Assembly: GCF_004349055.1 (NCBI RefSeq)
Contig: NZ_SMKX01000022.1
Location: 22,137-86,136, forward strand
Origin: Kribbella antibiotica
Lineage (GTDB): Bacteria > Actinomycetota > Actinomycetes > Propionibacteriales > Kribbellaceae
Length of the DNA stretch: 64,000 nucleotides
Direction: 5' to 3'
Shown: piece by piece, positions 36,400-45,679 of the stretch
Layout: each line of letters starts with the position of its first letter
Numbering within the stretch: the first letter of the stretch is position 1
Translations under genes and position numbers: made by a program
Notes under the pieces: generated by a model
The model's database searches: none
Told to the model about the DNA's origin: nothing
What the model saw: only the letters and a program-made list of their open reading frames with translations

Positions 36400-38265
36400 A
36401 TGAGCGATCTTCCGGAGTGGCTCAGCGAACTGAGCATCCGCCTGGCCACCAGCCCGCACCTCGTCCTCGTCGGCGCCCCGAACGAGCAACACCTGCTACC
36501 TGCCGGCGACGGCAGACCGGTGTGGCGGACCTTCACCCACGCAGTCACCGGCACACTCCTCAACTCGGGCTACTCACTTGTGCTCCAGTGGAGTGTGGAC
36601 GGCGGTCTCACTCCGATCGCGGAGGCGGCACCGGGCCTTGCCGACCAGCTCCTCGGCGGTCACGGCGGACAGTCCGGCGACGAGGTGATCGGCGACGCGA
36701 AGTCCCTGATGAGCGCACTGCGCGTGGTCGACGCATTCAGCCCGAGTGGTACCGGCATGAGCGGCCGGGCCGCCCTGATCGTCATGGGCGCCGAACGCCT
36801 CGCCGAGAGCTCGTCCGCCTCTCCGTTGCGTGAAGTGTTCGCGGTGGCCCAGCAACGGGCGCTCGCCGCCGTACCGCTGCCGTCCGGGGAGACCCGCGGC
36901 CAGCTCTTCAACACCGTCGTGTGGACGGTCGACCGCGAGCACGATCTGCCCAACTGGTACCTGATGACCCGGGGCGTCCATGTTCTGTCCATCCCGCTGC
37001 CAGACCAGACCACCCGGCGACAAGTGGCCCGCTCGGTCGTCTCCGGCTTCCAGGGGTACCGCGACCTCAGCGAGGAAGAGCGCACCTCGGCCGGCTGGCA
37101 ACTTGCCGACTTGTGTGAGGGCATGACCCAGGCGCAGATGCGGGAGGTGGGCCGGTTCGCGGGTGACCGGAAGGTCGAGGTGGCCCACCTCGAGGACGCG
37201 GTGCGCGGAACCAGGTCGGGACTGCGCGAGTCGCCCTGGCGTTCGGACGTGATGCGGGCCCGCGTCGTACGAGCCGGTCGCATCCTGCTCGAGAAGGAAC
37301 CGCCCGGTGACTCGGGCATCAGCGTCGTCCGCGGGCAGAGGCCGGCGGTTCGTCAAGCGGTCGACGTGCTCAGCCGCAGCGTGACCGGCCTGTCCGACTG
37401 GGACGAGTCGGAACACTCGAGCCGGCCGCGCGGCGTCCTCTTCCTGGCCGGTCCGACCGGTGTCGGCAAGACCTTCCTTGCCAAGCAACTCGCGATCGCC
37501 GTCTTCGGCCGGGTGGAGGCGATGGTCCGGTTCGACATGAGCGAGTACGCGACTTCGCACAGCGAGGCCCGGCTGATCGGCTCACCACCGGGGTACGTCG
37601 GCTACGAGTCCGGCGGCCAGCTCACGAACGCCGTCCGGCAGCGGCCCTGCTCGCTGTTGCTGTTCGACGAGATCGACAAGGCGCATCCGTTGGTACTGGA
37701 CAAGTTCCTGCAGATCCTGGAAGACGGCCGGCTCACCGACGGTTCGGGCAGTACGGTGCATTTCGGCGAGACGCTGCTCGTCTTCACCTCGAACCTGGGC
37801 ATCTACCGCCGCGACGGTGAGATCGACAGCGGGAAGCCGCTGGTTCTTCCTGGCGAGCCGTACGACCAGGTCGAGTCGAAGGTGCGGGCCGAGGTCAACC
37901 GGCATTTCACCTCGGTGCTCAAGCGACCGGAGATCCTGAACCGGATCGGCGACAACATCCTGGTCTTCGACTATCTGTCCGAACAGACCGCGCGCGACCT
38001 TCTGCAGGACAAGGTCGACACCCTGAGCCGCACCGTCAAGGCACGCCGGGACGTCGAGGTCCGGTTCGGAGTACAGGTGCTGTCCGAGCTGGGCGACATC
38101 GTCGCCGGCGAGGAGGTTCGGCAGTTCGGTGGCCGCGGGGTGAAGAACGTCGTCGAGAGCCGCTTGGTGAATCCGCTCGGCCGCGAGCTCCTCGAGCACG
38201 GTCCCGGCTCCGTGCTGCGGGTTGACGCACTCACCTCCGACGGTGTCCGGCTGACGGGCGGCTGA
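36400..38265 (+). CDS. ClpB/ClpA-type AAA+ ATPase with degenerate N-terminal AAA half
   Basis: A 621-residue ATPase. The C-terminal half is a full ClpB D2-type module: Walker A GPTGVGKT (351-358), DMSEY, pore loop GSPPGYVGYESGG, Walker B LLLFDEID, and a Clp D2-small domain after EILNRIGDNILVFD. The N-terminal half keeps AAA-like strands (LVLVGAPN; ALIVMGAERL; VLSIPLPDQTTRRQ) but has no Walker A lysine, so it is probably inactive. ClpB/ClpA use such modules to unfold proteins. I chose ATG 36400 because GGAG is seven bases upstream; the ATG at 36394 is too close to it. Single active ring plus kinase, FHA and CHAT neighbours suggests a dedicated remodeller. Confidence 0.82.
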   Translation: MSDLPEWLSELSIRLATSPHLVLVGAPNEQHLLPAGDGRPVWRTFTHAVTGTLLNSGYSLVLQWSVDGGLTPIAEAAPGLADQLLGGHGGQSGDEVIGDAKSLMSALRVVDAFSPSGTGMSGRAALIVMGAERLAESSSASPLREVFAVAQQRALAAVPLPSGETRGQLFNTVVWTVDREHDLPNWYLMTRGVHVLSIPLPDQTTRRQVARSVVSGFQGYRDLSEEERTSAGWQLADLCEGMTQAQMREVGRFAGDRKVEVAHLEDAVRGTRSGLRESPWRSDVMRARVVRAGRILLEKEPPGDSGISVVRGQRPAVRQAVDVLSRSVTGLSDWDESEHSSRPRGVLFLAGPTGVGKTFLAKQLAIAVFGRVEAMVRFDMSEYATSHSEARLIGSPPGYVGYESGGQLTNAVRQRPCSLLLFDEIDKAHPLVLDKFLQILEDGRLTDGSGSTVHFGETLLVFTSNLGIYRRDGEIDSGKPLVLPGEPYDQVESKVRAEVNRHFTSVLKRPEILNRIGDNILVFDYLSEQTARDLLQDKVDTLSRTVKARRDVEVRFGVQVLSELGDIVAGEEVRQFGGRGVKNVVESRLVNPLGRELLEHGPGSVLRVDALTSDGVRLTGG

Positions 38266-38267
38266 GG

Positions 38268-38894
38268 ATGCAGATCCTGATCAGCCGGACGGCCTTCCCG
38301 GTGCAGGCGCTGGGCCCCGGTGACCGGGCCGCGATCTGGATGCAGGGGTGTTCGATCCACTGCTCCGGCTGCGTCGCCCAGGACACCTGGGGTACGCCGG
38401 GGTCCACCCGCAGGCAGGTCGGCGACGTTCTGGACTGGCTCGGCTCGCTCGACGACGTCGACGGCGTCACGATCAGCGGCGGCGAGCCCACCGACCAACC
38501 GGAAGCCCTGCAAGCACTGATCGCCGGTGTCCGCCGGACCAGGCCGATGGTCGACATCCTCGTCTATACCGGCCGTTCCGCCCGGTGGGTGCTGAGCCGT
38601 GGACGCGCGATGATTGCGGGCGCGGACGCGATCATCACCGAACCCTTCGTCCAGGCCGAGGCCGGCCACCTCCCGCTCCGCGGCTCGGACAACCAGCAGC
38701 TGATCGCGCTGACCCCGCTCGGCAAGGACCGGTACGTCGATGGTCCGCTGCCGGACCGGCGCCGGATCCAGCTGGACGTCGCCGACGGCGAGATCAGGAT
38801 GATCGGCATCCCCACGCCCGGCGTACTGACGGAACTCGTCCGGCGCGCAGCCGCGGCCGGACTCTCCTTCCGGGGCACGTCATGGCAGGACTAA
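38268..38894 (+). CDS. Small radical-SAM protein (NrdG/PflA-like activase)
   Basis: A 208-residue protein with the radical-SAM cluster motif C28-x3-C32-x2-C35 (CSIHCSGC), then the GGEPTDQPEAL SAM-binding turn near residue 66. NrdG-type activases of this size make a glycyl radical on a partner enzyme by cleaving SAM. No glycyl-radical enzyme is in the window, so its target is probably a protein of this operon or a product of unusual chemistry. It begins two bases after the AAA+ stop and overlaps the FHA gene by 13 bases. Confidence 0.8.
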   Translation: MQILISRTAFPVQALGPGDRAAIWMQGCSIHCSGCVAQDTWGTPGSTRRQVGDVLDWLGSLDDVDGVTISGGEPTDQPEALQALIAGVRRTRPMVDILVYTGRSARWVLSRGRAMIAGADAIITEPFVQAEAGHLPLRGSDNQQLIALTPLGKDRYVDGPLPDRRRIQLDVADGEIRMIGIPTPGVLTELVRRAAAAGLSFRGTSWQD

Positions 38895-39373
38895 CCTGCG
38901 CGCACTGTGGCCAGGGCTTCGCGGACGAGTGGGCCACCGCCTGCATCGAGGGCCACGAACGGATGGCCGACGAGGTCAGCTGGGCCGAACCACAGCCGAT
39001 CCAGAGTTCCGGCACCTCGCAGCCGGTCACGCCGGTTGCGGACCACCAGGTCCAGGTGCTCGTCAACCTGGACGGCCGAGCGATGACGATCGCCAGGAAC
39101 GACTTCGTCCTCGGGCGGCAACGGACGGCGGACAGCCCGCTCGCGCACCTGCTCGACAACTACCCGAACGTCTCCCGCAACCACGTCCAGGTCAGCGTGC
39201 TCCACGATCACTTCCTGATCGTGGACGAGATATCCACCAACAACACCTTCGTCGACGAGACTCCGATCCGGGGACTCGGGCCGCAGCGTCTGGAGGCCCG
39301 CGGGTCGTTGCGGCTGGCCCGCAACTGCTACCTGTCGCTGGCCATCCTCGACGATCCCGCGGGGCGCCGATGA
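38882..39373 (+). CDS. FHA-domain protein with N-terminal CxxC zinc-ribbon-like start
   Basis: A 163-residue protein. Residues 1-25 hold a CAHCGQGF knuckle followed by Cys and His. The FHA domain occupies about 55-150: FVLGRQRTADSPL, then NVSRNHVQVSV and DEISTNNTFVDE, which match the GR, S-x-x-H and N-x-T positions that read phosphothreonine. It most likely binds the phosphorylated kinase or its substrates encoded next door. Overlaps its upstream neighbour by 13 bases and its downstream kinase by four. Confidence 0.8.
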   Translation: MAGLTCAHCGQGFADEWATACIEGHERMADEVSWAEPQPIQSSGTSQPVTPVADHQVQVLVNLDGRAMTIARNDFVLGRQRTADSPLAHLLDNYPNVSRNHVQVSVLHDHFLIVDEISTNNTFVDETPIRGLGPQRLEARGSLRLARNCYLSLAILDDPAGRR

Positions 39374-41241
39374 CCACCACCCTGCCGTCGCCGCCATCTC
39401 CACCGGCGACCGAGATCGATCCGCCGTCCGCCGCGACGCCGAACGGCCAGGGTCCGCCGCCGACGGAGGCCGACCGCGCGGACCACGAGGAGGGGCTACC
39501 GAGCCATCCACCGAGCTGGCAGGACCTCGGTGACGGCACCGAGCTGCCCTGGAGCGAGCACGCCCGGATCACCCGCTTCACGACCGCGCAGTATGGCGAG
39601 GTCGTGGTGAAGGCTTATCGCAGCCGTGGCGATGATCGCCGGCGCATCTGGGACGCCTGGGAGAACTGCCGGACCAATGGCGCTTCGCTGACCCCGCTGC
39701 TGCGTACTCACCTTGAGAACGGGATCGCTTTCGAGCTGATGCCGTACCGCCCGGCTCGTTCGGTGTACGAGGTATTCGCAGCCGGGGGTGCGTGGCCGCG
39801 AACACCACGCACCACGAAGGAGCTGGAGGCGATCCTTCGGCAGGTCGCCGACACCCTCGCGATCCTGCACGCCGAACAAGCCGACGGAAGGTTCGCCGTG
39901 CACGGCGACATCAAGCCGGCCAACCTGCTGGTCGAGCGCATCGATCAGCTCCGCATCGAACTGAGCGACACGGAGTCCGTCGTGCTCGTCGACGAGCTGG
40001 ATCCAGCCCGGCCAGGGCGGCACGCGACTGCGGCGTACCAGGCTCCTGAGGCCGGGACCGTCGTCCATCGCCCGCAGGACTACTGGTCGCTAGGCATGTC
40101 CCTGGTCGAGCTCGGCACCGGCCGGCATCCGTACCAACGCCCCAACGGACAGTTCCACAGCCCCGCGACCATTCGGGCGGAGCTCGCACAGCGCGATCCG
40201 GAGATTCCGGAAGGTCTTGATAACCGCTGGCGATGGCTCGCCCAGGGGCTACTGGTCCGCGACAGCTCGCTCCGCTTCGGGCCCGACGAGATCGCTCGCT
40301 GGCTCGCCGGTGAGCCGGTGCCGGATGTCCCGTCGCGGCCCGAGCCGGCTCCGCCGACCGTCGAGACGCCGGAGCGCGGTCACACCTTCACCTTCGCCGG
40401 CACAACGTACGCCGGTCCACGCGAGCTGGCCGCGGCCATGGGTGCGCACTGGGCGGACACAGTCCGGCTGGTGCTGGGTCGCGATCTGGAGCACCTTGTC
40501 GGTTGGGCACAACAGGCCTGTTCGGCTCAGGTCGTAGGGCTCGTCGACGTACAGGAACGTCGTCGGCTCAACCTGATCAATGAGCACCGCGCGGCGGCCG
40601 AGCTCATCTGGTGCCTCGATCCGGAGTCGCCGCCGGACTTCCACGGCCGCAACTGCGATCGGGTCGGGCTGGGCGTGCTGGCCACGCAGGCTCTGCACGG
40701 CGATCCCGAGGCGGGCACGATCGTCACCAGGCTCTTCGAGTCGTCGGCGCTGGAGATTCTCGCCCACAGGCCGCAACACCAGGACCTGCAGCAGCTTGGC
40801 GATAGGTGGCGGCACCTGGTTCAGGTCGCGTTGGAACTGATGGCCCGGCGCCCGGCGGTGGGGCAGATGCCGACGGACGATCTGCTGGTGCCTCACCTCT
40901 TGAGCGCGGTCCTGTCGAGGCGGCGCAGCCACGCGCTCGCCGAACAGGCCGCGAGTTGCCTGACGCCACGGTCGACCAACGTCGAATGGTTCCGCAGTCT
41001 GGCGTCGACTCCGAACGACGTCGATGCCGCCGCCCACCATGCGGTGATGGTGCTCACTGCTCCACAGGCTGATCTGGAAGGAGCGGCCGTACACCCTGAG
41101 CTCGATGCGTGGGCGCGCGCCTATCTGGAACGCACGCTGGCCGCCCGCGAAGCTGCCCAGCAAGCTCCGCAGCAACCCCCGCGAGGCCCACTGGTCCGAT
41201 TGTTGCGGGCGCTCTGGCGCCGTTGGAGGTACCGCCGATGA
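39370..41241 (+). CDS. Serine/threonine protein kinase-like protein with atypical active site
   Basis: A 623-residue protein. Residues 1-50 are proline-rich and disordered. The kinase-like domain is at about 65-320: a candidate ATP-anchoring lysine K81 (VVVKAY), catalytic loop HGDIKPANLL with D180, and AYQAPEAG in the activation region. The DFG motif is replaced by VDE (D208 retained) and the glycine loop is not obvious, so activity is possible but uncertain. A helical region of about 280 residues follows, ending in a basic tail (RLLRALWRRWRYRR). No membrane helix or PASTA repeats. FHA upstream and a PP2C-like protein downstream suit a phospho-switch. Confidence 0.72.
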   Translation: MTTTLPSPPSPPATEIDPPSAATPNGQGPPPTEADRADHEEGLPSHPPSWQDLGDGTELPWSEHARITRFTTAQYGEVVVKAYRSRGDDRRRIWDAWENCRTNGASLTPLLRTHLENGIAFELMPYRPARSVYEVFAAGGAWPRTPRTTKELEAILRQVADTLAILHAEQADGRFAVHGDIKPANLLVERIDQLRIELSDTESVVLVDELDPARPGRHATAAYQAPEAGTVVHRPQDYWSLGMSLVELGTGRHPYQRPNGQFHSPATIRAELAQRDPEIPEGLDNRWRWLAQGLLVRDSSLRFGPDEIARWLAGEPVPDVPSRPEPAPPTVETPERGHTFTFAGTTYAGPRELAAAMGAHWADTVRLVLGRDLEHLVGWAQQACSAQVVGLVDVQERRRLNLINEHRAAAELIWCLDPESPPDFHGRNCDRVGLGVLATQALHGDPEAGTIVTRLFESSALEILAHRPQHQDLQQLGDRWRHLVQVALELMARRPAVGQMPTDDLLVPHLLSAVLSRRRSHALAEQAASCLTPRSTNVEWFRSLASTPNDVDAAAHHAVMVLTAPQADLEGAAVHPELDAWARAYLERTLAAREAAQQAPQQPPRGPLVRLLRALWRRWRYRR

Positions 41242-41810
41242 TCATCAGCCTGCGATCCCGTCCTCAGCTCGGCCGAGCCAGTGCCGTCGGCGTCAACGGC
41301 TGGCGTCTGACGTGTACTTCGGACTCCGCGCTCGTGGTGCACGTAGCCGGCGCGGTCGCCATCCTTTTCGCCCGAGCGATCGGCCCGACCGCGCTTGCTG
41401 AGTTGGCAGTTGACGCCTGTCTCACCGACGGCAAGGATCCGGTCGCCATGCTGAGCGAGGCCAGAGCCCGATTGGCCCGGGAAGGCAGGGTTCTCGACGC
41501 TGTCGCCGTCCAGTCGGCCGCGGTTGTCCTGACACCTGAACGGACCGGCGCGATCGCCGTCTCCGGTGGGCTGCCGGTCTACCTGATCTCCGATGGCTAC
41601 GCCGCCCGAATCGACCCAGATGTTGCCCAGAGCAACAGGGTTGAGGTGCGGGACTTCACGCTGGCAGCCGGTCAGCAGCTTCTGCTGGTCGACGAACCGC
41701 TGGAAGACAAGGGTATTGCGCTCGACTGGCAACCGTCGTACGGCGGGAGCGGGATCGAGCTGCTGACGGAGCGGGCCGGCGGCTTCGTCGTCGGCGTGTC
41801 CGTCAGTTGA
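41238..41810 (+). CDS. Possible degenerate PP2C-like protein
   Basis: A 190-residue protein. The strand order (GRASAVGVNGWRLTCTSD; then VLDAVAVQSAAVVLTPERTGAIAVSGGLPVYLISDG; then LAAGQQLLLVDEPLED) recalls PP2C phosphatases, but their metal-binding aspartates (DG and GD-x-R) are not clearly present. It could be an inactive phosphatase, a pseudo-enzyme partner of the kinase, or something else. The ATG overlaps the kinase stop (ATGA). Confidence 0.45.
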   Translation: MIISLRSRPQLGRASAVGVNGWRLTCTSDSALVVHVAGAVAILFARAIGPTALAELAVDACLTDGKDPVAMLSEARARLAREGRVLDAVAVQSAAVVLTPERTGAIAVSGGLPVYLISDGYAARIDPDVAQSNRVEVRDFTLAAGQQLLLVDEPLEDKGIALDWQPSYGGSGIELLTERAGGFVVGVSVS

Positions 41811-41842
41811 CAGAGATTCACCATCAGACGACCGGGGGCGAG

Positions 41843-43162
41843 ATGACACCGACACCCACCGTGCACAGCCTGCTGTCCGAGCTGTTGAGCGGGCCGGAGT
41901 GGACGCAGCGCCTGGCGAGAGGGTCGGGAGCGCAACGCACCGATGTCCTGCGGCAGATCGCGAGCCGAATCGTGTTCGCGCGCTGGGAGGCGGGCCGGAC
42001 GCCACAGCCGACCGATCCACTGGGCGCCGATCTGCTGCCGATCGCCGAAGCGATGATCGACAAGCACTGTCCGCTGATCGCCGAGGCTGTGGACCTCCAG
42101 TTGCGGATCGTTGTCACGGCGGTCGAGCTCGCCGCGGAGCGGGGGATCAAGGTCAGCCGCAGCGCACTGAGCGAACCGGTCAGCAGCGTTGTCGGTGCGG
42201 CGTACGTTCAGGATCCGCCGGCTCGGCTCGCTCCGCAGGAGGTGGCGCAACACCTGCTGCGCAGGTTCACCGGTCGTCGGGAACGACTGACCGACGACGA
42301 GTTCGTCACGCAGTACCTGGAGAGCTACCACCGTGAGTGGGACGACTCGCCGCATCGGGATCGGGCGTCGTCGATCGGTCTGGGGAGCGATGAGCGACCG
42401 CCGTTCGTCCATGCCCGGCGAGAGAATTCCTGGCAGCTCGGCACCGATCGCAGCGTGTGCGGACGCTATCGGCTGCACTTCATCGGCACCGGCCGGCACG
42501 ATTCACGCACATGCGCCGACGAAGAGGTCCGTCGCGCCTGCGCCGGGTTCGGCCTGTTGCGACCTGAACACCGGGCCGCGCTGCGCAGCATCTCGATCGC
42601 ATCGGCCGATGCCGGTCGGCTCGCGGACGCCGTACAGGTGTGGAACAACCGGCAACAGGCGCGTCCGGTCGCTGCCGGGCCGGTCGACGAGTCCTTGACG
42701 CTCGAGGTCGCGGCCAAGGTCAGAGTGTGGTTCGGATGCTCGTCAGCCGGGAAGCAGCTGACGGCAAGGCAGGGCGATGTCGGCGAGTACTCGGAAGTCT
42801 TGTCGATGGCACTGGTCCGTAAGGTCTGGATGGGTCTGCATGCGCACGAGCGGGACGACCGGCCGGCACTGACTGCGGCCGACGTCCACCGGTTGCTCGG
42901 TCCAGCCCTCGACAAGGCCGTGCCCGAGGTGGTGCCGCAGTGGATACTCGAACCACCCACCGATCCGCCGTCGACGAAGCGCTGTAATCGGTCCTATGCA
43001 GTGCTGGTCGAACACCAGCCGCTGCGCACCGGTACGGCGAGCGAGTACATCGGGTTCGTGCATCGCAAGTATGGGCCGGCCTGGAGCGAACTCGTGCTGA
43101 CACCGGACGAGTTGCGCGACCAGTTCCCGACCCTGTTCACCAAGGAGGACGGCGATGCCTGA
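41843..43162 (+). CDS. Protein of unknown function in the kinase-CHAT operon
   Basis: A 439-residue soluble protein rich in Arg, Ala and Leu, with helical N-terminal half and several widely spaced cysteines and histidines (CGRYRLHFIG; CADEEVRRAC). No motif I can name. The TTG at 41807 would overlap the upstream stop as elsewhere in this operon, but the ATG at 41843 with GGGGG four bases upstream is the better start. Its 3' end overlaps the next gene by eight bases. Confidence 0.55.
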   Translation: MTPTPTVHSLLSELLSGPEWTQRLARGSGAQRTDVLRQIASRIVFARWEAGRTPQPTDPLGADLLPIAEAMIDKHCPLIAEAVDLQLRIVVTAVELAAERGIKVSRSALSEPVSSVVGAAYVQDPPARLAPQEVAQHLLRRFTGRRERLTDDEFVTQYLESYHREWDDSPHRDRASSIGLGSDERPPFVHARRENSWQLGTDRSVCGRYRLHFIGTGRHDSRTCADEEVRRACAGFGLLRPEHRAALRSISIASADAGRLADAVQVWNNRQQARPVAAGPVDESLTLEVAAKVRVWFGCSSAGKQLTARQGDVGEYSEVLSMALVRKVWMGLHAHERDDRPALTAADVHRLLGPALDKAVPEVVPQWILEPPTDPPSTKRCNRSYAVLVEHQPLRTGTASEYIGFVHRKYGPAWSELVLTPDELRDQFPTLFTKEDGDA

Positions 43163-44591
43163 CGAGATCGAGGTCCGGACCGCCCCGGACGGCGCCATCG
43201 TCATCGGTCCCGAACCGGTCGGTGCCGCCGGTCTCGTGTTCATCGCGCTGACCGACGGTGTGCTCGTCGTCGACCCGATGGCACCTCACGACGCGCCACA
43301 GCTCCGGCTCACCGGTGAACCGGCCGAGACGACCGAGACCCTCTTCGGTACGGCGGTCGCCGACGCGGCGCGTGGGGTCGGCGTCCCGGCGCCCGAGCTG
43401 GTCGCATCGCCTGAACGAGACGCCCTCGTCAGACTCGGCATCCTCCGCTGGCTACATGAGCGCAGCCCGGTCTCGCTCGACCTGCCGCTGGTCGTCGTCG
43501 AGCAACTCGTCCTCGAGGCCGACCTGACCGAACTCCTCGACCCCGACCATCACACCTCGTTGGCGATCCTCGACTGGGTCCCGGCCCTGATCGAGTGGTC
43601 CGGAAGAGCTCGTGGCACGGATTCGGATCTTCGCCGTACGGCGGAAGTCGCCGAGGTGATCCTGGCCGGTCTGCGCACCGCCGAGCTCCAGTTGGAGCCC
43701 GGCGGCCGGCTGCACACCGATGTCGTCCACGAGATCGAGCTGCTGACCGCGATCTCCGCCTGGGGGCTGAGCGGTGCCGATCCGGACGGAGCCTGGGCTG
43801 TGCTGGACGAGCTACGGCCGCAACCCGCCGACGACCTGGGCCACGGTGACCTGCCGTCGTGGCACGGCAACGGGCCGGTCGACTGGGACCGGATACCACC
43901 GCGTGCGACCGCTCGCCATGAGGAGGCGGTGTCGTGGTCGATCCGCGGCGGAGCACTGTCCGTCGTGGTGGACGTCTTCCCACCGGCCCCGCATGCGGCC
44001 GTCCTCGCGGCTCCGGCCGCGGCGGCGGACCGGACGGGCCGGCTGCAGGCGACGCTGTACGCCTCCTCCTGGCCGTTGCCCTTGGCAAGCATCGACCTGG
44101 AACTACGAGCGGAGAGCGACGCATGGATGGGCACGCACCAACTCGACCCGGCGGTGCTGCAACACATCAGCCGGATCGCCGAAACGGCATTGTTCATCGA
44201 CGTCCACGCCCGCGGCGTCCGCCACCGGGCTCCGATCGGACTTGCCGCGGATCGCGCGAGCGCGGCACGGTGGGCGGCCAGAGGACTGAGCGCGCTCCGC
44301 CTCGCCGCCGCCGGACGATCGCGGGACTACCTGCTCAGCACGGCCTCGCAGGCGCTGACTCGTGCCGCCACGTTCTACGGCGGACTACCGAACGGCGTCG
44401 GCGGACCAGAAGCACAACAATGCAGGGCTTTGGGGCAGTGGGCGACCGGTGGCGGCGCGCCGCTCAACGTCTGGCGACCGAATGGCTCGGCTGAGGCCGA
44501 CATGCTTCCTGTGCTCGACCCGAGCGGCGGTCCCGCTGGTCCGAGCGCCGCCGAAGTCTGGTACGCCGCGGATGCGCCGAGGTCGGAATGA
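43155..44591 (+). CDS. Protein of unknown function in the kinase-CHAT operon
   Basis: A 478-residue soluble, Ala/Pro/Asp-rich protein. AAGGAGG precedes the ATG. Central segment DWDRIPPRATARHEEA and the C-terminal stretch AARWAARGLSALRLAAAGRS are the most distinctive; none marks a known family. The product lies immediately before the CHAT protease, overlapping it by four bases, so it may be the adaptor or regulated partner. Confidence 0.58.
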   Translation: MPDEIEVRTAPDGAIVIGPEPVGAAGLVFIALTDGVLVVDPMAPHDAPQLRLTGEPAETTETLFGTAVADAARGVGVPAPELVASPERDALVRLGILRWLHERSPVSLDLPLVVVEQLVLEADLTELLDPDHHTSLAILDWVPALIEWSGRARGTDSDLRRTAEVAEVILAGLRTAELQLEPGGRLHTDVVHEIELLTAISAWGLSGADPDGAWAVLDELRPQPADDLGHGDLPSWHGNGPVDWDRIPPRATARHEEAVSWSIRGGALSVVVDVFPPAPHAAVLAAPAAAADRTGRLQATLYASSWPLPLASIDLELRAESDAWMGTHQLDPAVLQHISRIAETALFIDVHARGVRHRAPIGLAADRASAARWAARGLSALRLAAAGRSRDYLLSTASQALTRAATFYGGLPNGVGGPEAQQCRALGQWATGGGAPLNVWRPNGSAEADMLPVLDPSGGPAGPSAAEVWYAADAPRSE

Positions 44592-45679
44592 CCATCCACG
44601 TCTGGCGGCTCACCTTGGAGCCGGTCGGTAATGATGTCGCCTGGTCGCTGCTACTGAACAACGGCACCGGCACCAGCGCGGTCGACGCGGGCATCATCCG
44701 CGACACCCGCAACGAGGAACATGCCGCGATGGACATCCCTCCGCTTGCTGGCAAGAGCGCTCTACTCGACCCGGACCACGAACGCGGGCTCGCCACCTTG
44801 CTGGGAAGACGTCTGCTCCCACCGATGCTGCGCGAAGCGCTGGAAGCGGGGACCCATACCCTCTACGTGGCTACCCGCGGCTGGCTCGCCAACCTGCCGT
44901 GGGAGGCACTGGTGATCGACTCGGACAACCGACGGCTGATCGAGGCTGCCGTCCTGGTCGGAGCGATGTCACCGGGCATCATCGCGACCCGGGTCCGTAC
45001 GGCGGCGCCGTTCACTCCGACAGGAGCCGGCCTGGCGATCGTCGATGCCGGTCCGCCCCGCAACACCGCACGTCAGGACTATTCGATCTATCCGGGCGGA
45101 CTCCCGGTCGGGCTCGTCACCGACCTTGCGGCGGATGCCGTCGCCCCCGGCGACTACTCGATGAGCGCGGAGATGGCCGGCGAGGCGCTGACCGGAACCC
45201 CATGGTCACGTCTCCTGTACCTCGGTCACATCGCAGCAGGTCATCAGGACGAGCCGGCGGCCACCGCATTGGTGTTCCAGCGCAGGGGAGAGGCCGACAA
45301 GCTGACCGCGGCGAAATGGCTGGCCGAGCCACAAACCTGGCCGGCGCCCGCACGCGTCGCACTGATCGGTTGTGGCAGTGATGACGCCCGCTTCATGGAG
45401 GCGAGCGGACTGCCCGTGGCGGCCGTCAACGCGGGCGCGCACCTGGTGACCTGCACCAGATGGGCCCTGCCTGCCGATGCACCGGCCGACGCGTCAGGCC
45501 CGACCACGGGACTGGCGCGCGCCGTACTGCACGCGCATCGCAGCGCCAAGCCTGTGCACGCTCTTCGCGCCTGGCAGGTCCAGCAATTGTGTACCTGGAA
45601 GAAGCGCCCGACTCCGGAGGTTTCGCCCTTCTTCTGGGCGTCTCTCGCAACCTACCTGGCTCCGGAGACCAATCCATGA
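44588..45679 (+). CDS. CHAT-domain caspase-like protease
   Basis: A 363-residue protein. A short N-terminal part leads to the CHAT fold (WLANLPWEALVID at about 99-111). The candidate catalytic dyad is His214 (LLYLGHIAAG) and Cys262 (ALIGCGSDDA), matching CHAT layout HG...C. Typical CHAT proteins are effectors or processing proteases in bacterial conflict and pore-forming systems. It is followed without a gap by a helical-repeat protein, like the TPR/CHAT partnerships seen elsewhere. No signal peptide. Confidence 0.8.
   Translation: MTIHVWRLTLEPVGNDVAWSLLLNNGTGTSAVDAGIIRDTRNEEHAAMDIPPLAGKSALLDPDHERGLATLLGRRLLPPMLREALEAGTHTLYVATRGWLANLPWEALVIDSDNRRLIEAAVLVGAMSPGIIATRVRTAAPFTPTGAGLAIVDAGPPRNTARQDYSIYPGGLPVGLVTDLAADAVAPGDYSMSAEMAGEALTGTPWSRLLYLGHIAAGHQDEPAATALVFQRRGEADKLTAAKWLAEPQTWPAPARVALIGCGSDDARFMEASGLPVAAVNAGAHLVTCTRWALPADAPADASGPTTGLARAVLHAHRSAKPVHALRAWQVQQLCTWKKRPTPEVSPFFWASLATYLAPETNP

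Noticed and set aside
41807..41842. TTG 41807 as start of the 439-residue protein
   Set aside because: Although it overlaps the upstream stop, no ribosome site precedes it and ATG 41843 is better placed.
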